NCBI GenBank assembly: GCA_963210315.1
Contig: OY723271.1
Coordinates: forward strand, 2,108,001 to 2,172,000
DNA length: 64,000 nt
Reading direction: 5' to 3'
Source: Rhynchopus euleeides
Taxonomy: Eukaryota > Euglenozoa > Diplonemea > Diplonemida > Diplonemidae
Part shown: positions 31,685 to 41,850 of the stretch, piece after piece
How the letters are laid out: each line of letters starts with the position of its first letter
Numbering within the stretch: the first letter of the stretch is position 1
Notes under the pieces: generated by a model
Seen by the model: only the letters and a program-made list of their open reading frames with translations
What the model was told of the DNA's origin: nothing
Databases searched by the model: none
Translations under genes and position numbers: made by a program

Positions 31685-32186
31685 TCTTCCGTGGGAACAG
31701 GTGCAGAGAAGTACAGCCCAGGGGTGGCGGTGTGTGGGGTGCTGAGGACGCAAGAGGTCCTGTGGGTGTGGTGGTGGTGTGGGTTGGGGGAGAACAGAGA
31801 GGGAGAGAGGGAGAAGGTTCGGATATCTGGCTGGCTGAGTCCGGGGTGATGTGTGAAGGACGGACAAACCTGCGGAAGAAAGCTGCAGAGGGCTGGCCCG
31901 GCAGCAAACGCTGCGAGCAAGCGTCTTGGGAGAAAGGCAGGTTGGGGAAGGCTGGGCGAGGCGGCTTGGCAGTGCACAGCATGCGGAGTTCCCGGAGAGA
32001 GGCGAGCGAAGAGTACAGAACAGAGACAGAGGGCGAAGGGCGCCGGTGCGTCGGGCCAGAGGCGGCAGCAGCACAGAGGCGGAGAAGCAGTGTACAGAAG
32101 AGAGGCACACGATGCTAAAAGGGGCACAGAGGCGGCGAGGCATCAGAGGGAAGGGGAGTGAAGCAGTGGAGTGCAGAGGCTGTGCC

Positions 32187-35100
32187 CTACGGAAGCAGGG
32201 CAGCGATGGCGGTCCACACATCGTCTGCAGCACAGTCGCCGTTGACGCGGGAGACGCGTGTGTCGTAGTGCTGGAGAAGAGGGACTGTCTGTGCATGGTA
32301 GGCTTCAAGTCGTGACTTCAGAGCCTCGGCAGTGTCATCTGCACGTTGTGTGAGTTCCTCCCCTGTCTCGTCGTCACGCATCGTGTCAACAGAAGGTGTC
32401 TTGTCACCCAGCGACTTGGGTGCATGGTACTTCACGTGGTATGACCGTCCGGATGCCTTGTGTACCCACCTCCCGCAGATGCGTTCTTCGAGAATCCCAT
32501 CCGGTACCTCGATGGCAACGACTTGCTTGACACGTTCACCTGACTGTGCCAGCTTTGCATCCAGCATGTCAGCCTGGTCGAGGGTGCGCGGAAATCCATC
32601 GAGGATGAAGCCCTTCTGGCAGTCAGCATGTTGGATACGGTCAACGATCACGTCCATCACAAGGCTGTCGTCCACCAACCCACCGACCTTCATGACAGAC
32701 TCAGCACGCTTCCCAACATCGCTACCCTCCTTCACCGCAGCACGCAGCATGTCTCCAGTTGAAAGCTGTGGGAGCCCAGTCGCCTGCACCATGCGTGGTG
32801 CCTGTGTCCCCTTCCCAGACCCTGGCGGTCCGAAGAGGATGTAGATCTCACGATGGTCCCGGATGTCAGCAAGGCTGGATCTAAGCTGCCGCATGGCAGG
32901 CATGTCTGCACCACTGCTACTCAGGACAGTGCCGAGGGCGTCTGTGGGTGCAGGCGGCGGTGGTGCAGGAGCGACATCGTCTCCGACGCCAATGGCAGTC
33001 TTGACTTCGACCCAGACCCCGTCAGCACCTTGGTTTCCATTGACACGGGAGACGCGTGTGTCGTAGTGCTCGAGAAGAGGGACTGTCTGTGCATGGTAGG
33101 CTTGAAGGCGTGACTTCAGAGCCTCGGCAGTGTCATCTGCACGCTGTGTGAGTTCCTCCCCTGTCTCGTCGTCACGCATCGTGTCAGCAGAAGGTGTCTT
33201 GTCACCCAGCGACTTGGGTGCATGGTACTTCACGTGGTATGACCGTCCGGATGCCTTGTGTACCCACCTCCCGCAGATACGTTCTTCGAGAATCCCATCC
33301 GGTACCTCGATGGCAACGACTTGCTTGACACGTTCACCTGACTGTGCCAGCTTTGCATCCAGCATGTCAGCCTGGTCGAGGGTGCGAGGAAAGCCGTCCA
33401 GGATGAAGCCCTTCTGGCAGTCAGCATGTTGGATACGGTCAACGATCACGTCCATCACAAGGCTGTCGTCCACCAACCCACCGACCTTCATGACAGACTC
33501 AGCACGCTTCCCAACATCGCTGCCCTCCTTCACCGTAGCACGCAGCATGTCTCCAGTTGAAAGCTGTGGGAGCCCAGTCGCCTGCACCATGCGTGGTGCC
33601 TGTGTCCCCTTCCCAGAGCCTGGCGGTCCGAAGAGGATGTAGATCTCACGATGGTCCCGGATGTCAGCAAGGCTGGATCTAAGCTGCCGCATGGCAGGCA
33701 TGTCTGCGCCACTGCTACTCAGGACAGTGCCGAGGGCGTCTGTGGGTGCAGGCGGCGGTGGTGCCGGAGCCACACCTCCGGCGCCGACGGCAGTCGCAAC
33801 CTCGACCCAGACCCCGTCAGCACCTTGGTTACCGTTGACACGAGAGACGCGTGTGTCGTAGTGCTGGAGAAGAGGGACTGTCTGTGCATGGTAGGCTTCA
33901 AGTCGTGACTTCAGAGCCTCGGCAGTGTCATCTGCACGCTGCGTCAACTCTTCGCCGGTCTCGTCGTCACGCATCGTGTCAGCAGAAGGTGTCTTGTCAC
34001 CCAGCGACTTGGGTGCATGGTACTTCACGTGGTATGACCGTCCGGATGCCTTGTGTACCCACCTCCCGCAGATACGTTCTTCGAGAATCCCATCCGGTAC
34101 CTCGATGGCAACGACTTGCTTGACACGTTCACCTGACTGTGCCAGCTTTGCATCCAGCATGTCAGCCTGGTCGAGGGTGCGAGGAAAGCCGTCCAGGATG
34201 AAGCCCTTCTGGCAGTCAGCATGTTGGATACGGTCAACGATCACGTCCATCACAAGGCTGTCGTCCACCAACCCATCGACCTTCATGACAGACTCAGCAC
34301 GCTTCCCAACATCGCTACCCTCCTTCACCGCAGCACGCAGCATGTCTCCAGTTGAAAGCTGTGGGAGCCCAGTCGCCTGCACCATGCGTGGTGCCTGTGT
34401 CCCCTTCCCAGACCCTGGCGGTCCGAAGAGGATGTAGATCTCACGATGGTCCCGGATGTCAGCAAGGCTGGATCTAAGCTGCCGCATGGCAGGCATGTCT
34501 GCACCACTGCTACTCAGGACAGTGCCGAGGGCGTCTGTGGGTGCAGGCGGCGGTGGTGCAGGAGCGACATCGTCTCCGACGCCAATGGCAGTCTTGACTT
34601 CGACCCAGACCCCGTCAGCACCTTGGTTTCCATTGACACGGGAGACGCGTGTGTCGTAGTGCTCGAGAAGAGGGACTGTCTGTGCATGGTAGGCTTCAAG
34701 TCGTGACTTCAGAGCCTCGGCAGTGTCATCTGCACGCTGCGTCAACTCTTCGCCGGTCTCGTCGTCACGCATCGTGTCAACAGAAGGTGTCTTGCCACCC
34801 AGCGACTTGGGTGCATGGTACTTCACGTGGTATGACCGTCCAGATGCCTTGTGTACCCACCTCCCGCAGATGCGTTCTTCGAGAATCCCATCCGGTACCT
34901 CGATGGCAACGACTTGCTTGACGCGTTCACCTGACTGTGCCAGCTTTGCATCCAGCATGTCAGCCTGGTCGAGGGTGCGCGGAAATCCATCGAGGATGAA
35001 GCCCTTCTGGCAGTCAGCATGTTGGATACGGTCAACAATCACGTCCATCTCAAGGCTGTCATCCACCAACCCACCGACCTTCATGACAGACTCAGCACGC

Positions 35101-37330
35101 TTCCCAACATCGCTGCCCTCCTTCACCGCAGCACGCAGCATGTCTCCAGTTGAAAGCTGTGGGAGCCTAGTCGCCTGCACCATGCGTGGTGCCTGTGTCC
35201 CCTTCCCAGACCCTGGCGGTCCGAACAGGACGTAGATGTCGCGGTCGAGCGACAGAGGTCCTCGCACAGCAGCAGCTGGAGCGGGGCAGGCAGGTGCAAG
35301 ACCGATGGCAATTTGCACTTCGACCCAGACCCCGTCAGCACCTTGGTTACCGTTGACACGAGAGACGCGTGAATCGTAGTGCTCGAGAAGAGGGACTGTC
35401 TGTGCATGGTAGGCATCAAGTCGTGACTTCAGAGCCTCGGCAGTGTCATCTGCACGTTGTGTGAGTTCCTCCCCTGTCTCGTCGTCACGCATCGTGTCAG
35501 CAGAAGGTGTCTTGTCACCCAGCGACTTGGGTGCATGGTACTTCACGTGGTATGACCGTCCGGATGCCTTGTGTACCCACCTCCCGCAGATGCGTTCTTC
35601 GAGAATCCCATCCGGTACCTCGATGGCAACGACTTGCTTGACACGTTCACCTGACTGTGCCAGCTTTGCATCCAGCATGTCAGCCTGGTCGAGGGTGCGC
35701 GGAAATCCATCGAGGATGAAGCCCTTCTGGCAGTCAGCATGTTGGATACGGTCAACAATCACGTCCATCACAAGGCTGTCGTCCACCAACGCACCGACCT
35801 TCATGACAGACTCAGCACGCTTCCCAACATCGCTACCCTCCTTCACCGCAGCACGCAGCATGTCTCCAGTTGAAAGCTGTGGGAGCCCAGTCGCCTGTAC
35901 CATGCGTGGTGCCTGTGTCCCCTTCCCAGAGCCTGGCGGTCCGAACAGGATGTAGATGTCGCGGCTGAGCGACGCAGGTGTAAGACCGATGGCGACTTGC
36001 ACTTCGACCCAGACCCCGTCAGCACCTTGGTTACCGTTGACACGAGAGACGCGTGCATCGTAGTGTTGGAGAAGAGGGACTGTCTGTGCATGGTAGGCTT
36101 CAAGTCGTGACTTCAGAGCCTCGGCAGTGTCATCTGCACGCTGCGTCAACTCTTCGCCCGTCTCGTCGTCACGCATCGTGTCAGCAGAAGGTGTCTTGTC
36201 ACCCAGCGACTTGGGTGCATGGTACTTCACGTGGTATGACCGTCCGGATGCCTTGTGTACCCACCTCCCGCAGATGCGTTCTTCGAGAATCCCATCCGGT
36301 ACCTCGATGGCAACGACTTGCTTGACGCGTTCACCTGACTGTGCCAGCTTTGCATCCAGCATGTCAGCCTGGTCGAGGGTGCGAGGAAAGCCGTCCAGGA
36401 TGAAGCCCTTCTGGCAGTCAGCATGTTGGATACGGTCAACGATCACGTCCATCACAAGGCTGTCATCCACCAACCCACCGACCTTCATGACAGACTCGGC
36501 ACGCTTCCCAACATCGCTGCCCTCCTTCACCGCAGCACGCAGCATGTCTCCAGTTGACAGCTGTGGGAGCCCAGTCGCCTGTACCATGCGTGGTGCCTGT
36601 GTCCCCTTCCCAGACCCTGGCGGTCCGAACAGGATGTAGATGTCGCGGTTGAGCGACGCAGGCGTAAGACCGATGGCGACTTGCACTTCGACCCAGACCC
36701 CGTCAGCACCTTGGTTACCGTTGACACGAGAGACGCGTGTATCGTAGTGTTGGAGAAGAGGGACTGTCTGTGCATGGTAGGCTTCAAGTCGTGACTTCAG
36801 AGCCTCGGCAGTGTCATCTGCGCGCTGCGTCACCTCTTCGCCCGTCTCGTCGTCACGCATCGTGTCAGCAGAAGGTGTCTTGTCACCCAGTGACTTAGGT
36901 GCATGGTACTTCACGTGGTATGACCGTCCGGATGCCTTGTGTACCCACCTCCCGCAGATACGTTCTTCGAGAATCCCATCCGGTACCTCGATGGCAACGA
37001 CTTGCTTGACGCGTTCACCTGACTGTGCCAGCTTTGCATCCAGCATGTCAGCCTGGTCGAGGGTGCGAGGAAAGCCGTCCAGGATGAAGCCCTTCTGGCA
37101 GTCAGCATGTTGGATACGGTCAACGATCACGTCCATCACAAGGCTGTCATCCACCAACCCACCGACCTTCATGACAGACTCAGCACGCTTCCCAACATCG
37201 CTGCCCTCCTTCACCGCAGCACGCAGCATGTCTCCCGTTGAAAGCTGTGGGAGCCCAGTCGCCTGCACCATGCGTGGTGCCTGTGTCCCCTTCCCAGACC
37301 CCGGCGGTCCGAAGAGGATGTATATGGAGC
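32187..37330 (-). repeat. Seven-copy DNA tandem array of the adenylate kinase domain
   Basis: Equivalent points fall at 32332, 33130, 33925, 34723, 35443, 36127 and 36811, giving periods of 798, 795, 798, 720, 684 and 684 bp. Copies are nearly identical at the DNA level, including silent positions. The period changes come from the linkers between domains, not from the domains themselves. Confidence 0.93.
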
Positions 37331-40300
37331 GCCGCCTCTCTGCAGACCCACCTTTCGCCCGCCGCGAACCCTCCACGACCGACACCTGCTTGTTCCCCCG
37401 ACGCCCGCCGCCACCCCCACCACCCCGCTGCGCCCCTGGGCTGACAAAAGGCAGTGCCGCTGGCTGCTTGGCAGCCGGAAGCCCCACCGTCGACCCACCA
37501 CAGTGAGCCAGCAGCTCCCGCAACGTCCGCTCGATCGCCCTCTCCAGCATCGAGTCGAAGCTGTACGGCACGTCTGCCCCCCCCTTCGCCGCCCCTAACG
37601 CCTCGCTGTACCCCGCCTCCCGCTTCCGCCGCTCCCCACCCTTCTTCTTGTGCGCCGCCCCTTTGCCGCCCTCCGCTGCTGACGGCGACTGCACCGCCTG
37701 GAAGTGATCCCGCGTCCCCACCTCCAAGCTTCGCAGCAAAATCTTCCGCACAAACCGGTGCGGCTCCCCTGCCCCTGTCGGGCTCCCGCCCCCATCGCGA
37801 TGCAGCAGCGTCGACAGCAGCGACCGGAACATGTCGTGCTCCCGGTGCAGCCCCTCCAGCTGCTCCCCCATGCTCCGGTAGCACCCTGCCGAACCGAACC
37901 CCGCATACATGTCGTACAACCCCACCCCGCTAGCACCTCCGCCATCCTCCGACACCCCCGCCAGCGGTGCCAGCGGCTGCCGCGCAGCTCCCTCCCTCCC
38001 ATGCACGTAGGGCTGGCGGTGGTGGGGGTCGGAGGGGCGGGGCCTGCCTGGGGCTGCCGCCGCGGCGCCGCCGCCACCGGCAGGCGCGGTGTCCTGCCGC
38101 CTGAAGTATATATCCGACAGGGCAGCCTGCACCAGGGAGGAGAGTGACGCCGCGAGGCTCTCCTGCGCCACCGCATCCCGCGCAACCGACTCGCAGGCGA
38201 TTGCCAGACAGTGCGCTGCGTGGTGGTGGAGGACCACATCCGACAGCGCGACACCCCACAGCACCCCCACCACCACGACGGCGAGTGGCTCCTCCGGACC
38301 CTCCTTTCCGCACAGCGCCTCTGCTCCCCCCCCGTCCTGAGGTGCGGAGCACCTGCGTGAGGCCTCAAACAGAAGCATGAGTGCCGCCACGTCGGTGTTG
38401 TTTGGGTGGGGCTCGCGGCGCATGCGGAGGCAGTAGAGCCTGGCCAGCCTGTCGAAGAGCATCGCGCTCAGGGTGTACTGCACGCCACCATCCTCATGCA
38501 GGACGCGGAGCATTGCTGCGGAGGCTATGGAGAGGTATGCGTCACGCTGCCCGTGCCAGTTGCACAGCAGCAGCGAGGTGAAGAGGTTCATCATCGACTC
38601 TGCGTAGAACGCCTCGGCACCCTGAAGCCCTGCGTCTTGAGATGTGGCGGAGCCAGCCTCAGCCGCCACCCCGCGTGACCCGCAGAAGGCAGCCAGGCGG
38701 AACATGAGGTAGCACAGCTTGGACAGAAACCCCCTCCCGAACCGAACCTCGTCTCTGCACCCCGCACCCCCCTCCAGGTTGGCACCCACCAGGGCATCAG
38801 GCAGGAGGGGCTGCGCCGCGCCGCTGCCGCTGCCGCTGCTGCTATCCTGCATCCCTCCGGGCGAGATTGCCCCAGAGTAACCTCCGGGCTGGCGCTGCGC
38901 GCTGCCTCCCCCCTGCGCGGGGGGCGGGTTGGGGGGCTGTGCGCCCCCCGGGGATGCGAGATCAGGTGGGGGGAGTGGAGGTGCTGCGGCACCACCACCA
39001 CCCGGCTGCTCCGGGAATATCGTGGCCCCCTGGACCCCTGTGGAGCGCCGCACAAACCACTCGAGGTGCTGCAGGAAGATGTGGAGCAGGGGGGCCGTGT
39101 CGGGGGTAGACAGCACCCCCTCGTCGCCGTCGTCTCCCTGATGCTGCTGCTGCTGCTGCCGCCTCCCCCCGCCAGGCGAGGGTGTGGAGGAAGGCGGTGT
39201 TGCCGCCTGGCGGTGGGGGTGGGTGCCGCCGCCGCCGCCACCCCTGAGGAAGACCCGGGTGTGCGACACCGCCAGATCCAGCGCGAGGAGGAGGAGGTCC
39301 TCACGCAGGGCAGGGAGCAGCCCAGCCCCCTGGGGGTCGCTGGTGCCGCTGGCGAAGGCGGTGCCGGTGGTGCCGGTGGTGGCGCTGCTTCCGCGGTGGT
39401 GGTGGTGGTGGTGGTGCTGGTCATCACGCACCGTGCGGCGTGACTTTCCGGCGCTGTGGGTGTCACCACCGCCACCGCGCCTTCCGACAGGGTGTGGTGG
39501 GCTGTAGGGCGAAGCGATGCCGGCGACGCCGCCACCGCCTCCGGTGGACCTCCGGCCGGCCCTGCGTGAAGTGGGGGAGGAGAGCTTCTGCTGCTGCTGC
39601 TGCTGCGTCTGCTGCGCGGCAGGCGCGCGCAGCCCCGCCGCGCTGTGGTGGAGGACAAATTTGAGAACCGCAAAGGACAGCTCCAGCTGCCCCTCCTCCG
39701 TCAGGAAGGCGGCGAGGTAGGGGGTGGTGGGGCTGGGGGTGGCACCGGCACCGGCACCGCCACCCCCGGCACCAGCCTTCGAAGAGACGTACCGGCGGCA
39801 CTCCGCCAGCAGGTCAGATGTGGCGCGGAGGAGCTGGGCTGCAGAGGAGAACCGAACGATCAGCTCCTCCTCGACGTAGACCCGGATGGAGAGAAGCGCG
39901 GCAGAGAAGAAGAGGCAGCGGCGGAGGCACCTGAGTGTGTCGCGGCGTGTGCTGCTGCTGCTGCTGCTGCTGTTGGCGTCATGCCTGTCTCCGGAATCAG
40001 ACGCACAGAGGACATGCCCCGCAGGGGGTTGGGCCAGCTCGACGCGCGACCTCACGACGAAAAGCACATCGACCCCCCCGCGCACCTCGAACATCTTCTC
40101 CACGATGGCGGAGCGGAGGAGCGACGCAGCCGGGGTAGACAGGGCATGCTCCGCACCCACCGCTGCCGCGGCTGCCGCCCTCCGGTGCGCCTGCGAGCAG
40201 GACTCGTGGAGGGGGTCCATTGCGATGGTGCCTGGTGGTGGGGGCTGCGGCGCTGCGGCTGCCGCAGCGTGCGACATGAGCGCCTCGAGGGCCTGGAGGG

Positions 40301-41438
40301 CGGAGAGGGAAACGGCGGCGGAGGATTCGCACTGCGCCCCGAGGAGGAGCAGGTCGAGGGTGTACCCCGCCTCGGCATGCAGGGCGGAGGGGGCGGCGGG
40401 GGGCGGGGGGTGGTGGAGCGACTTCTCGAGGAGCACCTTGAGGAAGAGCGACTCCGCCGCGATGTAGTCAAACCAGAGGGGTGCCCATTCGTCCAGATCG
40501 TGCGCAGAACCGGCGAGGAGGGAGGCTTTGAGAGGCGCGGGGATGCGGAGTGTTGTGACCTGCTGCTGCTGCTGCTGCTGCTTCCCCTCCTGCTGCGGCA
40601 GGCGCGACGTGTCGAAGAGGTTGGGGTGTGGCGGGAACATCCCCAGCGGGTCTGCCATCTCAGGATGTGCCTCCCGCAGCGCCAGGAAGAGGAAGGACAG
40701 CGGGGTCGCCGCATCGGAGTAGCCGCGCAGGGGAGGGGCGCGGCGGTGGAGCAGCGTCAGCAGCGCGGCGCGCGACGTCACATCCCCTGCAACCACGACG
40801 GAGGCGAAGGCCTGGCTGATGGGAAAGACACCCGCCGCCTCCCCGCCCTCCCCGCCGCCGTAGCCCCCCCCGCGGAGGAAGCGGAACAGGGCGAGCCACC
40901 TGTCGGGGTCGTCCCCCTCCCCCGAAGGGCTGCTGCCGCCCCACGCTGCGGCGTGGAGCGACTGAACCTCTGCGGAGGCTCCGCCGTGGGAGCTGACGCA
41001 TGCGTTCACCACAACCTGAGATATGTTCCGCGCGGTGAGGCCCGATCCGTCAGACAGCCCTGCGACATCCACCTCCCGGAGGAACCCTGTCACGCTGCGG
41101 CCCGCACTCTCGAGGTGGGGGAGTGGCTGGTGGTGGTGGTGGTGGTGGTGGCCTTGCTGCTGCTCCTGCTGCGGTGCCCCCCAGCTACACCGCCGCAGCC
41201 ACACCTCCACCCCAGGGCCCAGCAGCTCCGCGCTGCGTCTGCCGGTGTGCTGAGGCAGATGGGGCGGGCTGCCGCGCAGCCCAGGCATGGCAGAGCCGAG
41301 GCCAGGGTGGTGGTGGTGGTGGTGCTGCCTCCGTGCCCCCTCCAACGCGTTTTGGCTTGCGGGCTTCTCCCCTCCAGCGGAGGGCGTGCCTCCATCGGGG
41401 TCGGCTGCGCTGCTGCAGGGAGGGTCGCTGGCAGGCAT
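32187..41438 (-). CDS. Giant protein with seven tandem adenylate kinase domains
   Basis: A single uninterrupted frame of 3083 residues. Residues 1 to ~1368 are a unique region with His, Gln, Gly and Ala runs and hydrophobic helical stretches (such as LCYLMFRLAAFCGSRGVAAE) but no recognised domain. Seven adenylate kinase domains follow, starting near residues 1369, 1598, 1826, 2066, 2331, 2596 and 2862. Each has the P-loop GPPGSGKGTQ, the AMP-site LSTGDMLRA, LDGFPRTLDQA, and a long-form LID (CGRWVHKASGRSYHVKYH) without zinc cysteines, as in AK2-like enzymes. The reaction is ATP + AMP = 2 ADP. Linkers vary (Pro-rich with SSSGADMPAMRQLRSSLADI in the last three). All seven keep their key residues, so all could be active. 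A pyrimidine tract with CAG at 41495-41494 precedes the ATG by about 56 nt. Confidence 0.88.
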   Translation of the reverse strand: MPASDPPCSSAADPDGGTPSAGGEKPASQNALEGARRQHHHHHHPGLGSAMPGLRGSPPHLPQHTGRRSAELLGPGVEVWLRRCSWGAPQQEQQQGHHHHHHHQPLPHLESAGRSVTGFLREVDVAGLSDGSGLTARNISQVVVNACVSSHGGASAEVQSLHAAAWGGSSPSGEGDDPDRWLALFRFLRGGGYGGGEGGEAAGVFPISQAFASVVVAGDVTSRAALLTLLHRRAPPLRGYSDAATPLSFLFLALREAHPEMADPLGMFPPHPNLFDTSRLPQQEGKQQQQQQQVTTLRIPAPLKASLLAGSAHDLDEWAPLWFDYIAAESLFLKVLLEKSLHHPPPPAAPSALHAEAGYTLDLLLLGAQCESSAAVSLSALQALEALMSHAAAAAAPQPPPPGTIAMDPLHESCSQAHRRAAAAAAVGAEHALSTPAASLLRSAIVEKMFEVRGGVDVLFVVRSRVELAQPPAGHVLCASDSGDRHDANSSSSSSSTRRDTLRCLRRCLFFSAALLSIRVYVEEELIVRFSSAAQLLRATSDLLAECRRYVSSKAGAGGGGAGAGATPSPTTPYLAAFLTEEGQLELSFAVLKFVLHHSAAGLRAPAAQQTQQQQQQKLSSPTSRRAGRRSTGGGGGVAGIASPYSPPHPVGRRGGGGDTHSAGKSRRTVRDDQHHHHHHHRGSSATTGTTGTAFASGTSDPQGAGLLPALREDLLLLALDLAVSHTRVFLRGGGGGGTHPHRQAATPPSSTPSPGGGRRQQQQQHQGDDGDEGVLSTPDTAPLLHIFLQHLEWFVRRSTGVQGATIFPEQPGGGGAAAPPLPPPDLASPGGAQPPNPPPAQGGGSAQRQPGGYSGAISPGGMQDSSSGSGSGAAQPLLPDALVGANLEGGAGCRDEVRFGRGFLSKLCYLMFRLAAFCGSRGVAAEAGSATSQDAGLQGAEAFYAESMMNLFTSLLLCNWHGQRDAYLSIASAAMLRVLHEDGGVQYTLSAMLFDRLARLYCLRMRREPHPNNTDVAALMLLFEASRRCSAPQDGGGAEALCGKEGPEEPLAVVVVGVLWGVALSDVVLHHHAAHCLAIACESVARDAVAQESLAASLSSLVQAALSDIYFRRQDTAPAGGGGAAAAAPGRPRPSDPHHRQPYVHGREGAARQPLAPLAGVSEDGGGASGVGLYDMYAGFGSAGCYRSMGEQLEGLHREHDMFRSLLSTLLHRDGGGSPTGAGEPHRFVRKILLRSLEVGTRDHFQAVQSPSAAEGGKGAAHKKKGGERRKREAGYSEALGAAKGGADVPYSFDSMLERAIERTLRELLAHCGGSTVGLPAAKQPAALPFVSPGAQRGGGGGGGRRGNKQVSVVEGSRRAKGGSAERRRSIYILFGPPGSGKGTQAPRMVQATGLPQLSTGDMLRAAVKEGSDVGKRAESVMKVGGLVDDSLVMDVIVDRIQHADCQKGFILDGFPRTLDQADMLDAKLAQSGERVKQVVAIEVPDGILEERICGRWVHKASGRSYHVKYHAPKSLGDKTPSADTMRDDETGEEVTQRADDTAEALKSRLEAYHAQTVPLLQHYDTRVSRVNGNQGADGVWVEVQVAIGLTPASLNRDIYILFGPPGSGKGTQAPRMVQATGLPQLSTGDMLRAAVKEGSDVGKRAESVMKVGGLVDDSLVMDVIVDRIQHADCQKGFILDGFPRTLDQADMLDAKLAQSGERVKQVVAIEVPDGILEERICGRWVHKASGRSYHVKYHAPKSLGDKTPSADTMRDDETGEELTQRADDTAEALKSRLEAYHAQTVPLLQHYDARVSRVNGNQGADGVWVEVQVAIGLTPASLSRDIYILFGPPGSGKGTQAPRMVQATGLPQLSTGDMLRAAVKEGSDVGKRAESVMKVGALVDDSLVMDVIVDRIQHADCQKGFILDGFPRTLDQADMLDAKLAQSGERVKQVVAIEVPDGILEERICGRWVHKASGRSYHVKYHAPKSLGDKTPSADTMRDDETGEELTQRADDTAEALKSRLDAYHAQTVPLLEHYDSRVSRVNGNQGADGVWVEVQIAIGLAPACPAPAAAVRGPLSLDRDIYVLFGPPGSGKGTQAPRMVQATRLPQLSTGDMLRAAVKEGSDVGKRAESVMKVGGLVDDSLEMDVIVDRIQHADCQKGFILDGFPRTLDQADMLDAKLAQSGERVKQVVAIEVPDGILEERICGRWVHKASGRSYHVKYHAPKSLGGKTPSVDTMRDDETGEELTQRADDTAEALKSRLEAYHAQTVPLLEHYDTRVSRVNGNQGADGVWVEVKTAIGVGDDVAPAPPPPAPTDALGTVLSSSGADMPAMRQLRSSLADIRDHREIYILFGPPGSGKGTQAPRMVQATGLPQLSTGDMLRAAVKEGSDVGKRAESVMKVDGLVDDSLVMDVIVDRIQHADCQKGFILDGFPRTLDQADMLDAKLAQSGERVKQVVAIEVPDGILEERICGRWVHKASGRSYHVKYHAPKSLGDKTPSADTMRDDETGEELTQRADDTAEALKSRLEAYHAQTVPLLQHYDTRVSRVNGNQGADGVWVEVATAVGAGGVAPAPPPPAPTDALGTVLSSSGADMPAMRQLRSSLADIRDHREIYILFGPPGSGKGTQAPRMVQATGLPQLSTGDMLRATVKEGSDVGKRAESVMKVGGLVDDSLVMDVIVDRIQHADCQKGFILDGFPRTLDQADMLDAKLAQSGERVKQVVAIEVPDGILEERICGRWVHKASGRSYHVKYHAPKSLGDKTPSADTMRDDETGEELTQRADDTAEALKSRLQAYHAQTVPLLEHYDTRVSRVNGNQGADGVWVEVKTAIGVGDDVAPAPPPPAPTDALGTVLSSSGADMPAMRQLRSSLADIRDHREIYILFGPPGSGKGTQAPRMVQATGLPQLSTGDMLRAAVKEGSDVGKRAESVMKVGGLVDDSLVMDVIVDRIQHADCQKGFILDGFPRTLDQADMLDAKLAQSGERVKQVVAIEVPDGILEERICGRWVHKASGRSYHVKYHAPKSLGDKTPSVDTMRDDETGEELTQRADDTAEALKSRLEAYHAQTVPLLQHYDTRVSRVNGDCAADDVWTAIAALLP

Positions 41439-41799
41439 TGTTGTGTGTGTTGGGGAAGGGGCGATGGGGGCAATAGAATCCCCGCCTCACTTGCTGGTGG
41501 GGGAGGGGAGGGGGGAGGGGGTTTACAGGAGAGCTCTTGCTGCAGTCCCTCTGGGGGATGTTCAAGGGGGTGAGGGTGGGGGTAGGGGGGTGAGTGGTGG
41601 TGGGACCCACCGGAGCCCCCGGCAGAGTAACTAACGGAGTGGGGGGTGTTGTGTGTCAGCTGTTGGCGCCTCCCCGCCAGGCCTGTTGGGGTGGGTGGGT
41701 GGTAAGGCGTCAGAATGTGCCACTCCAGGACAGCCGCACCTCTCTTCTGACCGTTTTGTTTGTGATGCGCTGACGCTTCCGCGAAATGGAACACTATCG
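41439..41799 (-). promoter_or_regulatory. Upstream region of the adenylate kinase gene
   Basis: About 360 bp upstream of the ATG are repeated almost unchanged at 45626-45987. They include a pyrimidine tract ending CCACCAG (41494-41500 on the plus strand) and, near the far end, GATGCGCTGACGCTTC (41764-41779). That motif is also found in the dispersed repeat at 15.9, 53.6 and 59.8 kb. A promoter role is inferred from position only. Confidence 0.4.
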
Positions 41800-41808
41800 A
41801 TACATCGC

Positions 41809-41850
41809 AGGGGGGTCTGGGGGGCGGAGTCCCCCCAGCCGCCGGAGGCC
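41809..41850 (+). repeat. GC-rich hairpin repeat, copy 5, at a duplication boundary
   Basis: The core GGGGGGCGGAGTCCCCCC plus part of the tail lies exactly between two independently duplicated segments: the adenylate kinase upstream region ends at 41799 and the ankyrin segment begins at about 41851. The copy lacks the ACGGTAGTGAA end of the tail. Confidence 0.8.

Noticed and set aside
31685-32308. Longer N-terminus for the glycosyltransferase-like gene.
   Set aside because: It would start inside the last kinase exon and put about 200 Pro/Ser-rich residues before a classic signal anchor; ATG 31684 is preferred.
39645-41573. 642-codon plus-strand frame opposite the kinase gene.
   Set aside because: Shadow of the GC-rich coding strand; no domain, and the minus frame is continuous with the kinase domains.
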